Assembly: GCF_040581485.1 (NCBI RefSeq)
Contig: NC_090131.1
Span: forward strand, 19,418,532 to 19,482,531
Length of the DNA: 64,000 nt
Reading direction: 5' to 3'
From: Linepithema humile
Lineage: Eukaryota; Arthropoda; Insecta; Hymenoptera; Formicidae
The notes beneath the pieces were generated by a model that saw nothing but the letters and a program-made list of their open reading frames with translations, was not told the DNA's origin and did not search any database. Numbering within the stretch: the stretch's first letter is position 1; each line of letters opens with the position of its first letter. Positions 35,772-49,100 of this stretch are shown here, piece by piece. The position numbers and the translations under genes were made by a program.

Positions 35772-38700
35772 CGGCGCCGCGAGCGCGCACGAATACGCTA
35801 CGGCACTTTACGAGGTACGCGAGAGTCCGTCTCTTGAGACGAGATAAGGCCGCGTCGTTCTCTCGGCTGACATTTCCCTCCCTATTTCTCTCATTTCTCT
35901 TTCTCACGTCTCTCCCGTGATACATGTTCGCTATGGATTTTTTGACTACAGTCGCATCATCTGCTCGGACAAAGTTCGAATTTTGTCTGATCCGCTTCTG
36001 ATCTACTGGCGTGTTGTCCTTACGAAATTTTACGAGATAAAATCTAGCAAAACATCTTCACATACAATTTCACGTATTTTAAGCGCTGTATGTGATTTGT
36101 TATCTCTTTATAGCAAAATAAAACTGTTAAAAACACGACGGTTAAATGCGTAATAAATTTTTGCTGCAGACGATTTGACGACACGCGGGAAAAGAAACGA
36201 GGATAATGTACGCGTCGAATTTAGAGACGACGGAGTGCGAAAACATCGAGGGCGAATAAACTTCTGGCATCGAGCCAAAGGCCGTCGCATCTTCTTTCTC
36301 TTTCCCTTGCCCTCTATCTCTCTTCTTCTCTTTTTCCCTTCGCCACAATCCTCGTACAGGCGTCGGCGATGTAAAAGTTAATTTGCGTAATGGCGCGTTT
36401 AAAATCCGCGGTTCGACGTCACACTCACCGCAGCGAAAACAGCCGCGAGAATCTTCGTCATTACCATAGCGACTAAGCCATCGATTAGCATCACGGAAAA
36501 GAATGTTAAAATAATGATTACCGAAGCGTAATAACTACAAAAATAACCGCTTCAATTTGCAACAATGCGCAATAATCGACGAGTGGCAGAGCAGCTTTTC
36601 TTCGTTTTTTTGTATAACTATGATTGCGTCACTTTACAACGCGACATTACAAAAATAATTAAAGATTCAGCGGTCATTTAGCGGAAACCAATTATTCGCC
36701 AGTGCGCCCATTACGAATGATTACGAATTCAATTCTCGCTATTGATACGAGCTACATGTCTTTATTGCGGTTGCCTTCAAAAATCTGACTGCAGCTATAC
36801 ATCTCACTGTACTAAACGATTGCCTCGCGCGCACATTAGCAGAGGAAGTACCTTCTGTCTGCTTATCCAACAAACGACTGCGCGCTCGCAATGTTTGTAT
36901 TATTCGCATTCGTTAATCATTCCTTTAAGCCGCGGCACGAGACTCGTTAAGCGCCGGGGGAACCGTTTAAGTGGAGTCACGGCGTTATCGTTCGAAAGTC
37001 GTTAACATTCCTGAGTGGGTGGGGAAGGAAAAGCACCGCCGACATCAACGAGAAAGAGAGAGAAGGCCGAATGCTGGGAAACGTCGGAACAGAGATGAGA
37101 GATTTCATTCGATATGGACTCATTTTCGAGGACCATCTGAGCGAAAATGAGAGTGAGATAAAAGCGCGCGGAGAAAGATAGAATAAATGTGGCTGCGAGA
37201 CGTATGCGAGAAAGAAAAATGTGACGAACGAGAGATCTAATAAAAAAAGTTCTTTTTCTTATAAGAATATATTCTAACTCCACACTTCCAAACTTATTCT
37301 CGTAAAGCGAGTTCCAATTACTCAACTAGTTTGATTAAGAATCTTGAAAACTTGAAAAGTAATATCTTGAGGTCAACTAGTTATATAACTATTTATCTAG
37401 ATCACTCATCCTGTCTGTGAATAACTCTGAGAAATTAAATTCGCGCAAAATTGTTTGCGATCTTATAATATATTGATATTACTTATTTGACTCGATACCA
37501 ACTTTGTTTTTGAAAACTCTCGTTCGCGTATATTTTTCAAGAGTATAATTTTTGCTCGTTACATTTTCAAAGATATATTTTTCCACAATATATGGTCTAT
37601 ATTTTTTTCTGAAAAGTTCCATTTTGACAGAGAAATTACTTCACGGATTAGCATTTATATTTCACTAGCTATATATGTAATACATTCGCTGACAATTATT
37701 CGCGACGGAATAACGTCAGTCTAATACGACTCTGCGCATCACGTCCAAACTTTTTGAAGCTGATCGTACCTAACGTTGTAATTCGCTGGGGTAAAAGAGC
37801 ATCGGTCAGAAAAGCCAAGTGGCGAGGTGAAACGAGCAAGCCCACGAAAAACAGAGAGCTCGGGTGAAACGTACTCCGTCACGGTTGTCACCGCGAGACG
37901 ATGCTGGGGCATCGCATCTCCTCCGCGCCGACGGATGCGTTTTGAAAGAAGAAGCGGCGTAAGAAGCCGAGAAATGTACAATTTGATACCGAACGCGACC
38001 GAGAAAAAGGCGCACCGCGCGCGCTGTGATCTCGGCGTAATAGAAAGACCTTTTTGCGAAAGTACGCACGTTTAACTACGCGCGAGACACACTGTTGTGA
38101 CGTTATTGCCCGCAGCGACGCGAAAGCAATTTATTTATTTACAACTCTGCGCGTATCGCTTTCATTAAAATTGCAAATTTCCCTTCGCCGTTGTTTTTTC
38201 AGCGTACCATGTGCAATACGCGGAATCAAAGTGCACATTCTGTTTATGAAATAAATATTTTTATATATTGTTGCATAAAATAAATTTTCTAAGGTAAATA
38301 TGTAGCTGCGTGTCGGTAACTTTTTTTCCAGCCACACACAGCGTGCTAAAATATTACAATACGGTATATTTGGCCGGCGGATGCTCGTTGCATTATCGAT
38401 CGCATTCCCATTTCAACCATCCGGTGTTTGCACCGGTGTAAAAATGTAAAACACAAAATACCAATGTTAGTTTAGTTGACCGCAATATTTAACGGCGCTT
38501 TTTTCCGCATACAGAAATCGTTTAGCGTCGATCGCCAATCGCGTGCGATAATGGTCGCCAACAAAGCGACGACGAATCAAAGGCGGCTCGCCAACAGTAT
38601 CAAAACGCGATAAAGGCCGCATAGATAGACCCTGGTGTGTCGCGCGGCAGGTAGACACCGGCTGCTGATTCCGCGTATATCAATTCGCGTGCGCGCGTTT

Positions 38701-38810
38701 TTACATTGCTCGCGAGCGTTCCGAGAGTGGTTCAGGAATCACTATAAATGGTAATGAAGAGCACGGCGCGCGTTTACCTCGGGCTCTGCCTTCCGAGACC
38801 GAGGAACCGG

Positions 38811-38970
38811 AAAGATGGGAAGTAAACGAGGGTGGCAAAGAAGAAAGAGAGGGAAAGAAAGAGAAAGAAAGGACCCCGATCTCGAGTCGCTACAAGGAAA
38901 CGGGAAAACGAGGATAAGGGAGAAAAGATAGAAACGCGGGGGGGAGGAGGGGTAAAGAGGGTGGTTTGAA
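38811..38970 (+). repeat. Purine-rich tract
   Basis: Seen: about 160 nt dominated by A and G (GAAGAAAGAGAGGGAAAGAA and similar, with a G-run near 38939-38946), broken once by ATCTCGAGTCGCTAC. Non-coding; such tracts can form triplexes. Confidence 0.75.
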
Positions 38971-41900
38971 AATGTAATATTTCTTCCGGCTCTAGCGTAA
39001 ATAATAGCGTCGTATATACCCGGCGTTAGAATGCCTTTCTCTCGCGCCCCGCTACTTCCGATGCCACGCCATCGTCATCCGTCCCGCCACCCTCCGCCAC
39101 CCGTTGTTTGTCTGTGCGACGTTTTCCCTGGAAACCCGCGAAACCCCCTCGTGCGATGCGCGGAGGCGACGAACATCCTGCAGCCGACGCGGCGATCAGC
39201 CGCAACTACTTCGCGCGCGACTTCCCGCCGCCACTTTTCATCACAGGCACATAACGCCTGTTACGCTAACACTCGTGTTGACGAGAAATCACATCAACAA
39301 TATTCTACTAAAGAGATGTATCCGATAGTAATAAACAAGAAATGTGCAAAAGAGCAATTGTTGAAGAAAATATGAATAAATAATTATATAAAATAAAACA
39401 ATAATTCATAAACTTACTGCATTCAAGAAAGTGTACATCTCAGTATAGAATTTATCTTCAAGCAAATAAGATGAGATAAAAATTTAAACAATTAAAAAAT
39501 AAAATATTAAATCAATAACTTAATTCAAAAACAGCTGACGCTGCTTCTTAATTAGAACACAATGCCATGCATAACAAGTTATAAATACAAACTCTCATAG
39601 AAAAAAATTAACTCTAAGAAAAACTTTATGACTAAAAATAATTATAATTTAAAGATTTCTGATTTTCCAAAAAAGTTTCCAACTTTTTCATAAGAAACGC
39701 TAGTGTTAAAAATGATTATGTAGCACATTTTGCTGCGATAAAAAGGAAATGTCAATTGTTTCCGCTTAAACGGAATAATCTATTGTGTGTGGAATGCCAT
39801 TATTAAAATTTAAATATCGCTTTTAATTAAAAAATGAGGAAGGATCACACAAATCTACAATACATTCAATATTTTGAAAGTATCGACTCGTTCAACGATC
39901 AAAAGGTTTTACGAGCGAACTTGGCGGAGACAAGACAAACGCGGAAGACACCGAGTATGATGGAGAGGATAATACACACGTCGTAGATGTACATGCATAA
40001 ACGAGGCGCGCGCGCGCTCGCTCCGGGCACCATGTTATCCGAGAACCCATCTACGCATCTGCGCGCAGGCTAAACACGTCGAAAATTAGTTGCACGAAAC
40101 TATTATCGCGAAGGAGCTGTAAGAAAGTCCCGACGGCGTCAGAACGAGGCTATGCGCGAACGAAGTTTTGTTTCCCATCGACGTTCCATGATTCTCGGCG
40201 AGAACGCCGCAACGTTAGCGAGCACGCTAGAGGATTGCTCACGTCGTACAGCGATGTCGCGCTGTAATATTGATTCGAAAGCATACGTCTATCATGAAAC
40301 GCGATGTACCATGAAACATGCAACAATGTGATCAGCGGAATCGATTAGAATCTACTGATGAAATAAAATAGCTTTCCTTTCACCGCGGAGCGGTACATCG
40401 GACAATAACGATGCAACGGGACATAAAACTGCGTACTGTTGTGATCCGTTCATCGCATTCGTGTTGTCCGCGTCAACAGCTAATTCGCATAATGAGCACG
40501 TTAATCGAGATATCTACTTACACTCTGGAAAAAATTTTCTTTAGAATTCCACAATTTTCCAGGTATCTTCGATCAAATTTCCTTTTCGCTTTTTGCAAAG
40601 AGAAAATTCCAGTTTTATCCGTAATTCTATAGCAGTTGCAAACTTCCTACGCGATATCGCCGATAAGTCGTGTAGCGTAAACGGGTCTTAAGACGCAATC
40701 GGGAAACGAGAATTGCTGATTCACGTTAAGCAGCGTGTAAAGGCGCACATTAACGCGCCGGTTGAATCTTCGCTACGGGTTGTTTCATCCCATTTCCTCC
40801 CGCGTCTTCTCGTTTACTGTATATCGAAAATGCGCCGTACTACGACATTTATGACTCCTCAATGAGTCGGCAGCGAATGATCGTGCTCGGAAAACCCATT
40901 GAAATATTAACCTTCTGACCTTTCGCTCTCGAAAGAATATAATCAAGTTATTACAGGATTAATCCATATCAAATTATGAGATGACATTTAAACTATGTAA
41001 ATCATCCCTTTTTGTATATTGCAACAATAATAATCTAATTAAGATTTAATTTCAGAGTTAAATGTAATACCAAAATGACGGAATAAATATTAATTCACAC
41101 GACAAGCAAACATTAATTACGTACTTCTCCAAATGTCGCAGATTTCGCTGCGCGAGTGCTAAAGACTATTCGCATGCACAGCTGTGTATGTGTCACGGGC
41201 TATAAAGTTAAGCGAGACACGTGGCACTGAAGGACATACGAGGGCTACGAGGAGAGTGTACACGCTACTTCATCTTTCTCGAAGAAACTACGAAGAGAGT
41301 TATACGTTATTCCAACATACGGCGGGCAGAACGAGGAGCGCGAAATGGTTACACCAGCTGTTCGCCGAAGCGAAGAGATATCTTGGTACATCAGAGTCTG
41401 TATAATGCAACGTACGGCATAAACGCCCTTATACAAGCCTATACAACAGCGACTCCTGCGAGGTTTCCCCAATCTCTTTCGACAAAAGATTGCTATTATA
41501 TGCGAGAAAATAAATTCTCGCAATGCTGAATACAGCGAATAAATATAAATATCTCGTGAATATCGTTTTCTAAATATCACCAAAAAAAACGCAATATAAT
41601 TAAAAACAAGCAGCTGTGTTAAATCTAATTAAATACCAAAAAATTTATTATTTTTATTAATGACTTTTAAGTCGTCTTCGCGATAGATTACAGTTTGTTC
41701 AACGCGAGTGATAAACGTGTGAGGAAAAACATCGAGTCATTACTATTTCTTACAGGCGAAGCAGCGCGAAAGAAGAAGCAATCTAACTCGTTACTGTTGA
41801 GTAAGCTGCGGCGGGTTTTATCTTTTCGCGCGATTTGACGGAAAGCACCCGTCCCTGTCGGTTTGCTGCACCGAAATAAAAGACTCGCCAAACGAGCGCA

Positions 41901-42863
41901 GACGCTCCGACTGTCGATCTCGATTTTCTCCAACTTCGATATCCCGTCGCCGTTAATAACCTTTCGTAATGTTTCGAGGATCCTCCCGACAATTACGTAA
42001 GTGATCACTGTCACTGCGGAATAATTCGATCACCGCGTCGACTTGTTTGGAAGATTTAATTGGCAATCACTTACTTACACAAGCTCGTGCTGTATCCGTT
42101 TTCGCATATAAAGTATTTATCAATATAAATGTAGTATATTAATGCCAAAAATCCTTTGTAATATATCAGTACCGAAAGAAAAGAAATAGATTCAATAGTA
42201 TCGCAAACATCCTTAAGTTTGCCCTTTCCACATGATTATTCAGCGAATTTATGAAAACGCGCGGCGCGCCGGGCATTTTCCCAACTTCGAGCGCGGCCAA
42301 GAGCCAAATTCTCCCCGTAGTGCTTCGAAAATCGCCCCCAACTGATGTTTGTTCTATTCCGCGCGAATCGAAAATGTCGATCGACGTAACGTACACCTCG
42401 CCGTTAGTCTGGCCCCATCCTCGCTCTCGGGCGTAATATCGAATCTCGTCCGGAAAACGCACGAAAAAATATCGCCTATGAAATATCGTAACGTGTCGTG
42501 CTAAAATATAGGCAACGCCACATGCATGTAATATACCGAAAAATCATAGGTGTTTCGGCAACGGCCATTAGCATACATTTACGAATGCCCGGCAATAACT
42601 CTGCCGATATGTGTACGTCGCTGATAAATCATTCGCGTTATTCGGTATTGTAGTAAAACGTCCGCCGTGCCGTAATTTTCCGCGTCCGGATAGAGAGATA
42701 CGTCTCGTGTAACTGCGAGATACCTATCGATTAATCTCCTACCTAGCGAAGAACGATATATCGTACTGGCTGGTGGCAAAAAATACCGAGTACGTATAAA
42801 ACAAAGACTAGTACTAATGCAAAACTCATATTAATTTTTTCCAGGATCGAGTTAAATTCCTCC

Positions 42864-42882
42864 TTTTTTTTTTTTTTTTTTT
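42864..42882 (+). repeat. Poly-T tract (19 nt)
   Basis: Seen: 19 consecutive T residues flanked by CCTCC and GAAGAGG. On the minus strand it would be a poly-A tail-like run, without an identifiable retroposed body. Confidence 0.95.
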
Positions 42883-43100
42883 GAAGAGGAAGAGTAGGTG
42901 AAATTAATGCACGCATACAAATTTCACTTTGAAGAAAAGTTTCTAATAATTCGCTGAGAGAAATCCTTGGCTGTGTTAGCAATCCGTCAGCGGAAATATT
43001 TCATTTCGAGCGGTTTTAGCGCTACAACATCCATTTTCGCGCGTCCCGTCTAATTTCACGTTCGATCACGCTTGAATTTTCTATAAGAGCAAACCATTTA

Positions 43101-46100
43101 TGACGGACATTCGTCAACGGCTTAAAAGCTGCCCTTGGTACACCCCACGGAAGATAGTAATCCATTCAACATAACAGACGAGATCGCGGATTAGCGTAGG
43201 GTGGATGATATTAACGGTGGATTCGGTCGTCCTTCCGAAGGGAGCTAACGACTTTGGATGCCCCGAGGAAGACGCAATTCCTCGATAAGCCGGCGCGTTT
43301 AAATTTCCATCGATCGGCTGGGAAGATGGGGAAAAAGAAGGGTTGGGAGAAGTTTCATCCGAGTTTGAAGTTCGCTGGGAAAATACGAGGAAACAGAAGT
43401 CGGCGGACAGGTCGGTGACGAGAAAGAGAAAGAAGGAAGTCGCATATCGCATTGAACCCGGGCAAAATTCGAGACGGAGGTGGAGATGGGGGGAAAGACC
43501 GGAAACTCGGACGGAGATGAGCAAGGCGCCTATACGCGACCTGCCTCCCGCGCGAATAAATTCCTCGTACGTGTTCCGAATCGCGGCCGGAGGGATTCGC
43601 CGCGCTTCCCGCTTCCGGTCCGCATGTAGAAGGTGAAGGGACCGGACGGGGAGAGCGAATTTCGTGCTCGGCGAATACGGCGAGGAGAAGGACGAGACGA
43701 TAGAGAAGACCAGTTCGCTTTTCCCGACCCTTTCTTGTCGCATACGCGACGATAGTGAATGCACCAGGTCGTTGCCTACCGCGTCCGACACCCGTGAGGA
43801 ATATTGCAATCACGTGCCAGAGGCGGAGGAGGACGAAGAGGATGAGAAGCAGGAGAACGCAAACTTTGGACGTAAAGCGCTATTATGCGCCGCGATATCT
43901 CGGCTTTTTGAGAAACGTCCGTCGAGGGAGTCGGTTGTATGTATGAGAAGGTACGAGCTGTACGTTTGGGCAGAGCTGTATCGGTATCTTTTTCGAACTA
44001 GGACAACTTGCGTCGATTTGTAGCTCGGAGGTAAAAGTGAATTTATTTTAATCTAGAGTTCTCTTTATATAAAAAAAAAAAACTATTTCTTCACCAAATC
44101 TCAAAAAAATCCGCAAAAGACAAAAGATGATATTTCCAAGTTTTATTAACTATTAAAAGTAATACGTATTTTTCAAAACTTGTCTATGGTTATATCGGCT
44201 ATCTCTATTGATATCTACGGTTGACAAGCAACGCTCGATTTTTGAAGTACCGTGTCTCGTGTGGTTTTCGCAATTCCGCGAGCGTTATCACTGCAAACTC
44301 TCGCCGAGCTCGTTGAATTTCGCGCGGCGCTGAGATGGAAGAATCGCCGCCGTCGACTCGTTTTGCGGCTCCTCCGTGTATTTCTTATTTCTCTCACACA
44401 TCCGCACCGAATAAAACTACCCTCATACTCTCGCCAAAGTAAATAGAGCGTATTTCTTCTGGAAATGACAGGAAATTCAATAATCCTCGCAACGAGTGGC
44501 TAGGCGGTGGAACGCGGGGCTGCAGTCGCGGCGGGAACGAAGAGGTCCTCGGAGGTGTAGGTGGAGTTCGGAGGAAGGAAAGAGACACCCGAGGGAGGAA
44601 AAACGAGCGAAAACGGAAACCGAGGTTACGCGTTACTACGACTGCAATCGTACGCGACCTGCGGCTGAAGGATACGTTTTCTAGAAGGAGGAAGTGGAAC
44701 ACGATGCCTGCGTTTTCCGCAATCGCCGACTTATAAAACGCTTAACGTCAAACGTCACCGTCGAGGGAGAATACAGAACGCACGCACGCGCACGCATTCA
44801 TATAGATTGTCGGATATTATATTTGCCATGCTCTTTTCGAGCAAAGTGTTTCGTTGTACGTTACATCCTGCATCTCGCGTATTAAATAACGAAAAGCGCA
44901 ATAAGACATATTTGGAGGAATTCTGTAGGAAATTATTTAAGAAGAGTAGAAAGAAGTATCCATGAAACGAATTCTCTCAACGTGCTACATTTTTTCAGAA
45001 TATCTTTGAAAGTAATACACTCTGTTCATAAAAGAGATAAGCAGTGTTTAAATTTAATATCTAAATTAATAAAACAGCGTGACATATTATGCTGGTTTTT
45101 ATACATATATTAAGTATATTGTGACTTTATATCATATTTTTAATTCATTTAATTAAAATAGAAGTCTAAAGATTATTTTGAAAATTATCAGTGGCACGGT
45201 AATCAATCGTAGAATCAAATTGGAATATCTAGCTATTAACTATTGCATTTATTTCTTATTGCAGAAATATAGTATAGTGCTAAACTTATAGTATAGTATA
45301 ATGTTAAATATAAAAACATAAAAGAAAAGCGCTCATAGCGCGCCTTGATAATTTTTAAATAAGAAAGAAGGAACGGTATGTCGATGTCGATAGTCAAATG
45401 ATTAATATAATATATATTACGATGAATTATGTATCATAAAACTGAATGTGAATGCAGCGAATTTGCAATCGTATGTGCCGTGAATAGATGCAAGTTCTAT
45501 GTCGCGCGTGATCCGATAGTATCGAAGAGAATATCCTCGGCGATCGTCCTCTCTCGCAAAGCGAGGCGTAAATCGCCGAGGATTTCTTTACGGAACCGAG
45601 TGGCGCATCCTTCTTTCAAAGCCAAAGGGTCTCGAATCTTCTTTTTTTTTCATGTTGCAAAGAGGCGAGAGACGCGGAGCGGGATAAAGCGCGATTCGGC
45701 CAATCGCATCGCGAGAATAAAAATCTCATACATGTAAAAATATTCAATCGACGGGTCTGGAGCGTCTCGCCTTTGCCCGCGGCGGCGTTTCCGCTCTGTC
45801 CTCAGTGGTCTCCCGGTTTAGAATAGCCTCGAGAAAAAGGGAAATCCCTCTTCCTCGTCGTGTCTCTTCCGCACCCTACGGTCCTAAGTCCCCTTTTCTT
45901 TCAAGACTATGTCTTTAGACCTTTAGCACGCAATTCGTACGCCTTCGCAAAACCTGGTCGATCGTTTTATTAGTAAAACTAAATTTTCTTCTAAATTTAG
46001 AACCTAATCAAAGATTTTGTTTAAACGCAAATTGTATTTATATTATTTCAATACGTGTTTGAAATTATTAATTTTACCTCACTTTAAAAACCTCCACTAA

Positions 46101-49100
46101 CGTAACATATTGCAATAACATTTTAATTTTATCGATTAACAATCTTGTGGGTTACAAGCGTAATTTTAATTGAGCAAATAAAATGCATTGCAAAACCGAT
46201 ATTAATGAAAAGTCGGAAAAAGCACTGCACGATTTACAGACACATGTCGCTCATGGGTGAAGATTTCACGGTTCCGTTACGTTCGTGCGGGCGTTTGAAA
46301 AAATCTCGGCCAAGAGAAGAAACGATATCCGTACGTCAGCAGCTTTTTCATCCAAAATCCCCGGTCTCTTCGAAATCACCTGCGAATTTACACGCGTGAG
46401 CGAGATGGACGGATATATCCCCGACAGTCGTTTGATATGCACTCGCACGAACCGACATTGGATATCGGTCACTCGAAATTCGTAATACCGCGCCACGAAA
46501 AAAGATCCTTCGAAAGGAACCCCACTGAATGAAAAACGAATGTAGGCAGATAGAAAAACCTTGACTGAATACTACGTGAAATGCATAATTCGAAGTACTT
46601 CGAATGCGGCATAAATGAAATCGTTACGTAGGAAATATGCGAAGCGTTCAAAGCGACTGAGCGCTTTGCCTTTATAATTAAGCTACATAATTTTCTGGAT
46701 ACGGTAAAGCAAATGCAGCTACAGGTCACGCGACTTTAGAAACTGTCACGGAGAAAACACGCGGCGCAATTTAGCAAACAGTCCGTGTGCTTGCGAGATC
46801 GGTAGTGCTTTATTCGGACGATATTCGGTGGTTCGTTTCCAGTTTCGCGGAGAGACCGAAATTATTAAGCAAGCCGCGATTGTTCGAAAGCGCGTAATTA
46901 AGGTTAATAGCGGGATAACGCATCGCGCTCGAGCGATTTTTTTGAAAATTACGACCGCGCGGCAGCGGCGACGGTTTAACGAGCGACCGCATTCGCGAAA
47001 GATAATAAATCGACCGCGCGGCGAAGTATCATTTTCAAAAACACACCCGCCGCTTAATTACCTCGTATATCTGCAGCGGCAGCTCCGCCGTATACGTGAA
47101 CGGTAAATTTAACGCGGGACGAACGTCGCCTCCGGCACGTTTCTGACAAGTCCGAACGATTCGCCCGGAAGAATGGGGATTCTCGTTTTTCGCGTCTCCA
47201 TCGTCGTACGTCGTCTTACGTTCCTCTTTTACTCGTAACTTTATTGTAACGAGGGCTCATTTGTCCGCGTCAACTGTGCCGACCGGATCTCGGGTGCGGC
47301 AGAGAAATCGGTCGCGACTCGGCGCAAACCAGACGTAAAGCTCGTGCTTTCCGCGCCGACCCCATGAATCTTAGTCGCGTGTCGCCCGCAAGCACGGCTT
47401 TAGACGTGGATCATAGAGAGAACAGGCGAAACGCGATAATTCGCGGCTCAACGAGACGCACATTTCGCTCCAACTATTTTCCTTAACTCAGAAAGCGAAC
47501 GACTGTCGTAGACTTCTACGTTGCTCTTATTAAATAAGCGCTGTAGAGCCAGAAGCTCTTTGTAGTCATACATTGACATACTGTCGACTTGAACGTCCCG
47601 ATTTCCAACTACAAAGAGTTTTCCTTCGATCATTTTTTCAAAAATTATTATTAATATTGTAAACAAAGTAGAATTTTTATTAATATTATAAACATGTAAT
47701 ATATAAAACTAGATTTTTTTTCTTTATATTAATAATTTTAAATTGTAATTGAAATTGTATAATTAGAAAGTTGTCATTAATACCTTTTGTGATCAAAGAA
47801 TATAAAGAGAAGCGGCACTATTTCTGCAAAACAATGTATATAGCATAAACTCATAGCATTTAACTCATATAACCGAGAATTCATTTCAACTTTTGTTAAT
47901 TTGATACAAAACGATTACTTCGATGAGTATTTGATATACAGTTCAATATCTAGATATATCATTGATAATGACAACATAAATTGCGAAAGCTATCAGCCTG
48001 ATAATATCGAGCCAGTTTATCGCGTAAATAAATGAAAACTTCCCAGGAGACTGAAATCCGCTGATTAAATAGCGACGTATGCATTTAACTTGGGAGATGA
48101 CACGAGTTTCGAAAATGTGTTTACGCGTGTACGCGCATGGTTAGCATGTGCGACGGACAAAAGATACACGTGGACCAGGGGAGTGGAAAGGGTAGAGAGA
48201 CAGGCGCCCGACACGGTGACTCAATTCTTGGCACGAGGTCGTGACGTGAGATTACCACACCACGCCGTAACTCGGCGCATCTTTGCACAGAGTGTCATCT
48301 ACACGAAGAGATTTGGCCCGCGTGAGAGAAGGCGTATTATAAGAAAACCCGCCGTTGTTTCGCGACACCGCCACGTCGATCGCATCGAGGAACACGCTCC
48401 GTGCACTGCTTGAAAAGCGATCCAAGAAAAACACATCGCGTGTCCCACAGGACGAAGAAGAGAGTCGACGGCGCGCGGAATTCCGAACGCATACTCTACG
48501 CGCGTTGCACAAACGAGAGTTGACATAAATTCGCGAAATGAGAGTTTGGCAAACGCGGCTTAATTAGCAGAGTCAAAAGTTGATATTTAACAGTCTGCTA
48601 AGCTTGTTAAAACCACTAATTTCACAATACGCTACGATATATACAATATTAATAACAATTAATACTTATTATTAACACTTTTTCATCATCTGAGATTTTA
48701 TATAAGAAAAATGAAAACTGATATACTATATACGATATTAATACTTTTAACTTGTATCATTCAGTATTAAAAAATGTCATGTGTGTTCTTGTTTCTCTTT
48801 TGCGAAAAGTACCAGTGAGAATCGCTCTCCGAAATCGTACTTCGAAAAGTGGATTGTGTCCGATATTTCTTAGATTTCGAGCACTTTAAGAAATTGAGAC
48901 GATTACTTTTAGCGGAATGATATCGTTCCTTTGAAATATTAAATTAATGGCGCTAGGAAAGATTGCTATATGTGTCTTCGATGAGGAGACATAGGGCGTC
49001 TTAAGACGATTCGTTCCGTTCCACGGAAACGAATTAAGCCCGAGATTAAGCTTACAGAGGATCTACGTGGAACTCAACTACTGTCGTAGATTCTTTCCAA

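Larger units (their letters stand above)
34919..43100. other. No supported gene
   Basis: GC-rich with simple repeats at 35.1-35.92 kb, mixed DNA to 37.3 kb, AT-rich at 37.3-37.7 kb, GC-rich at 37.8-38.1 kb and 38.7-39.25 kb (with the purine tract), AT-rich at 39.37-39.85 kb, then mixed. The open frames are short or low-complexity. Confidence 0.6.

Noticed and set aside
43114..43809. 231-codon minus-strand open frame, the longest in the window
   Set aside because: It lies in a GC-rich patch where several frames on both strands are open at once, has Ser/Arg/Pro-rich composition, and shows no domain or splice context.
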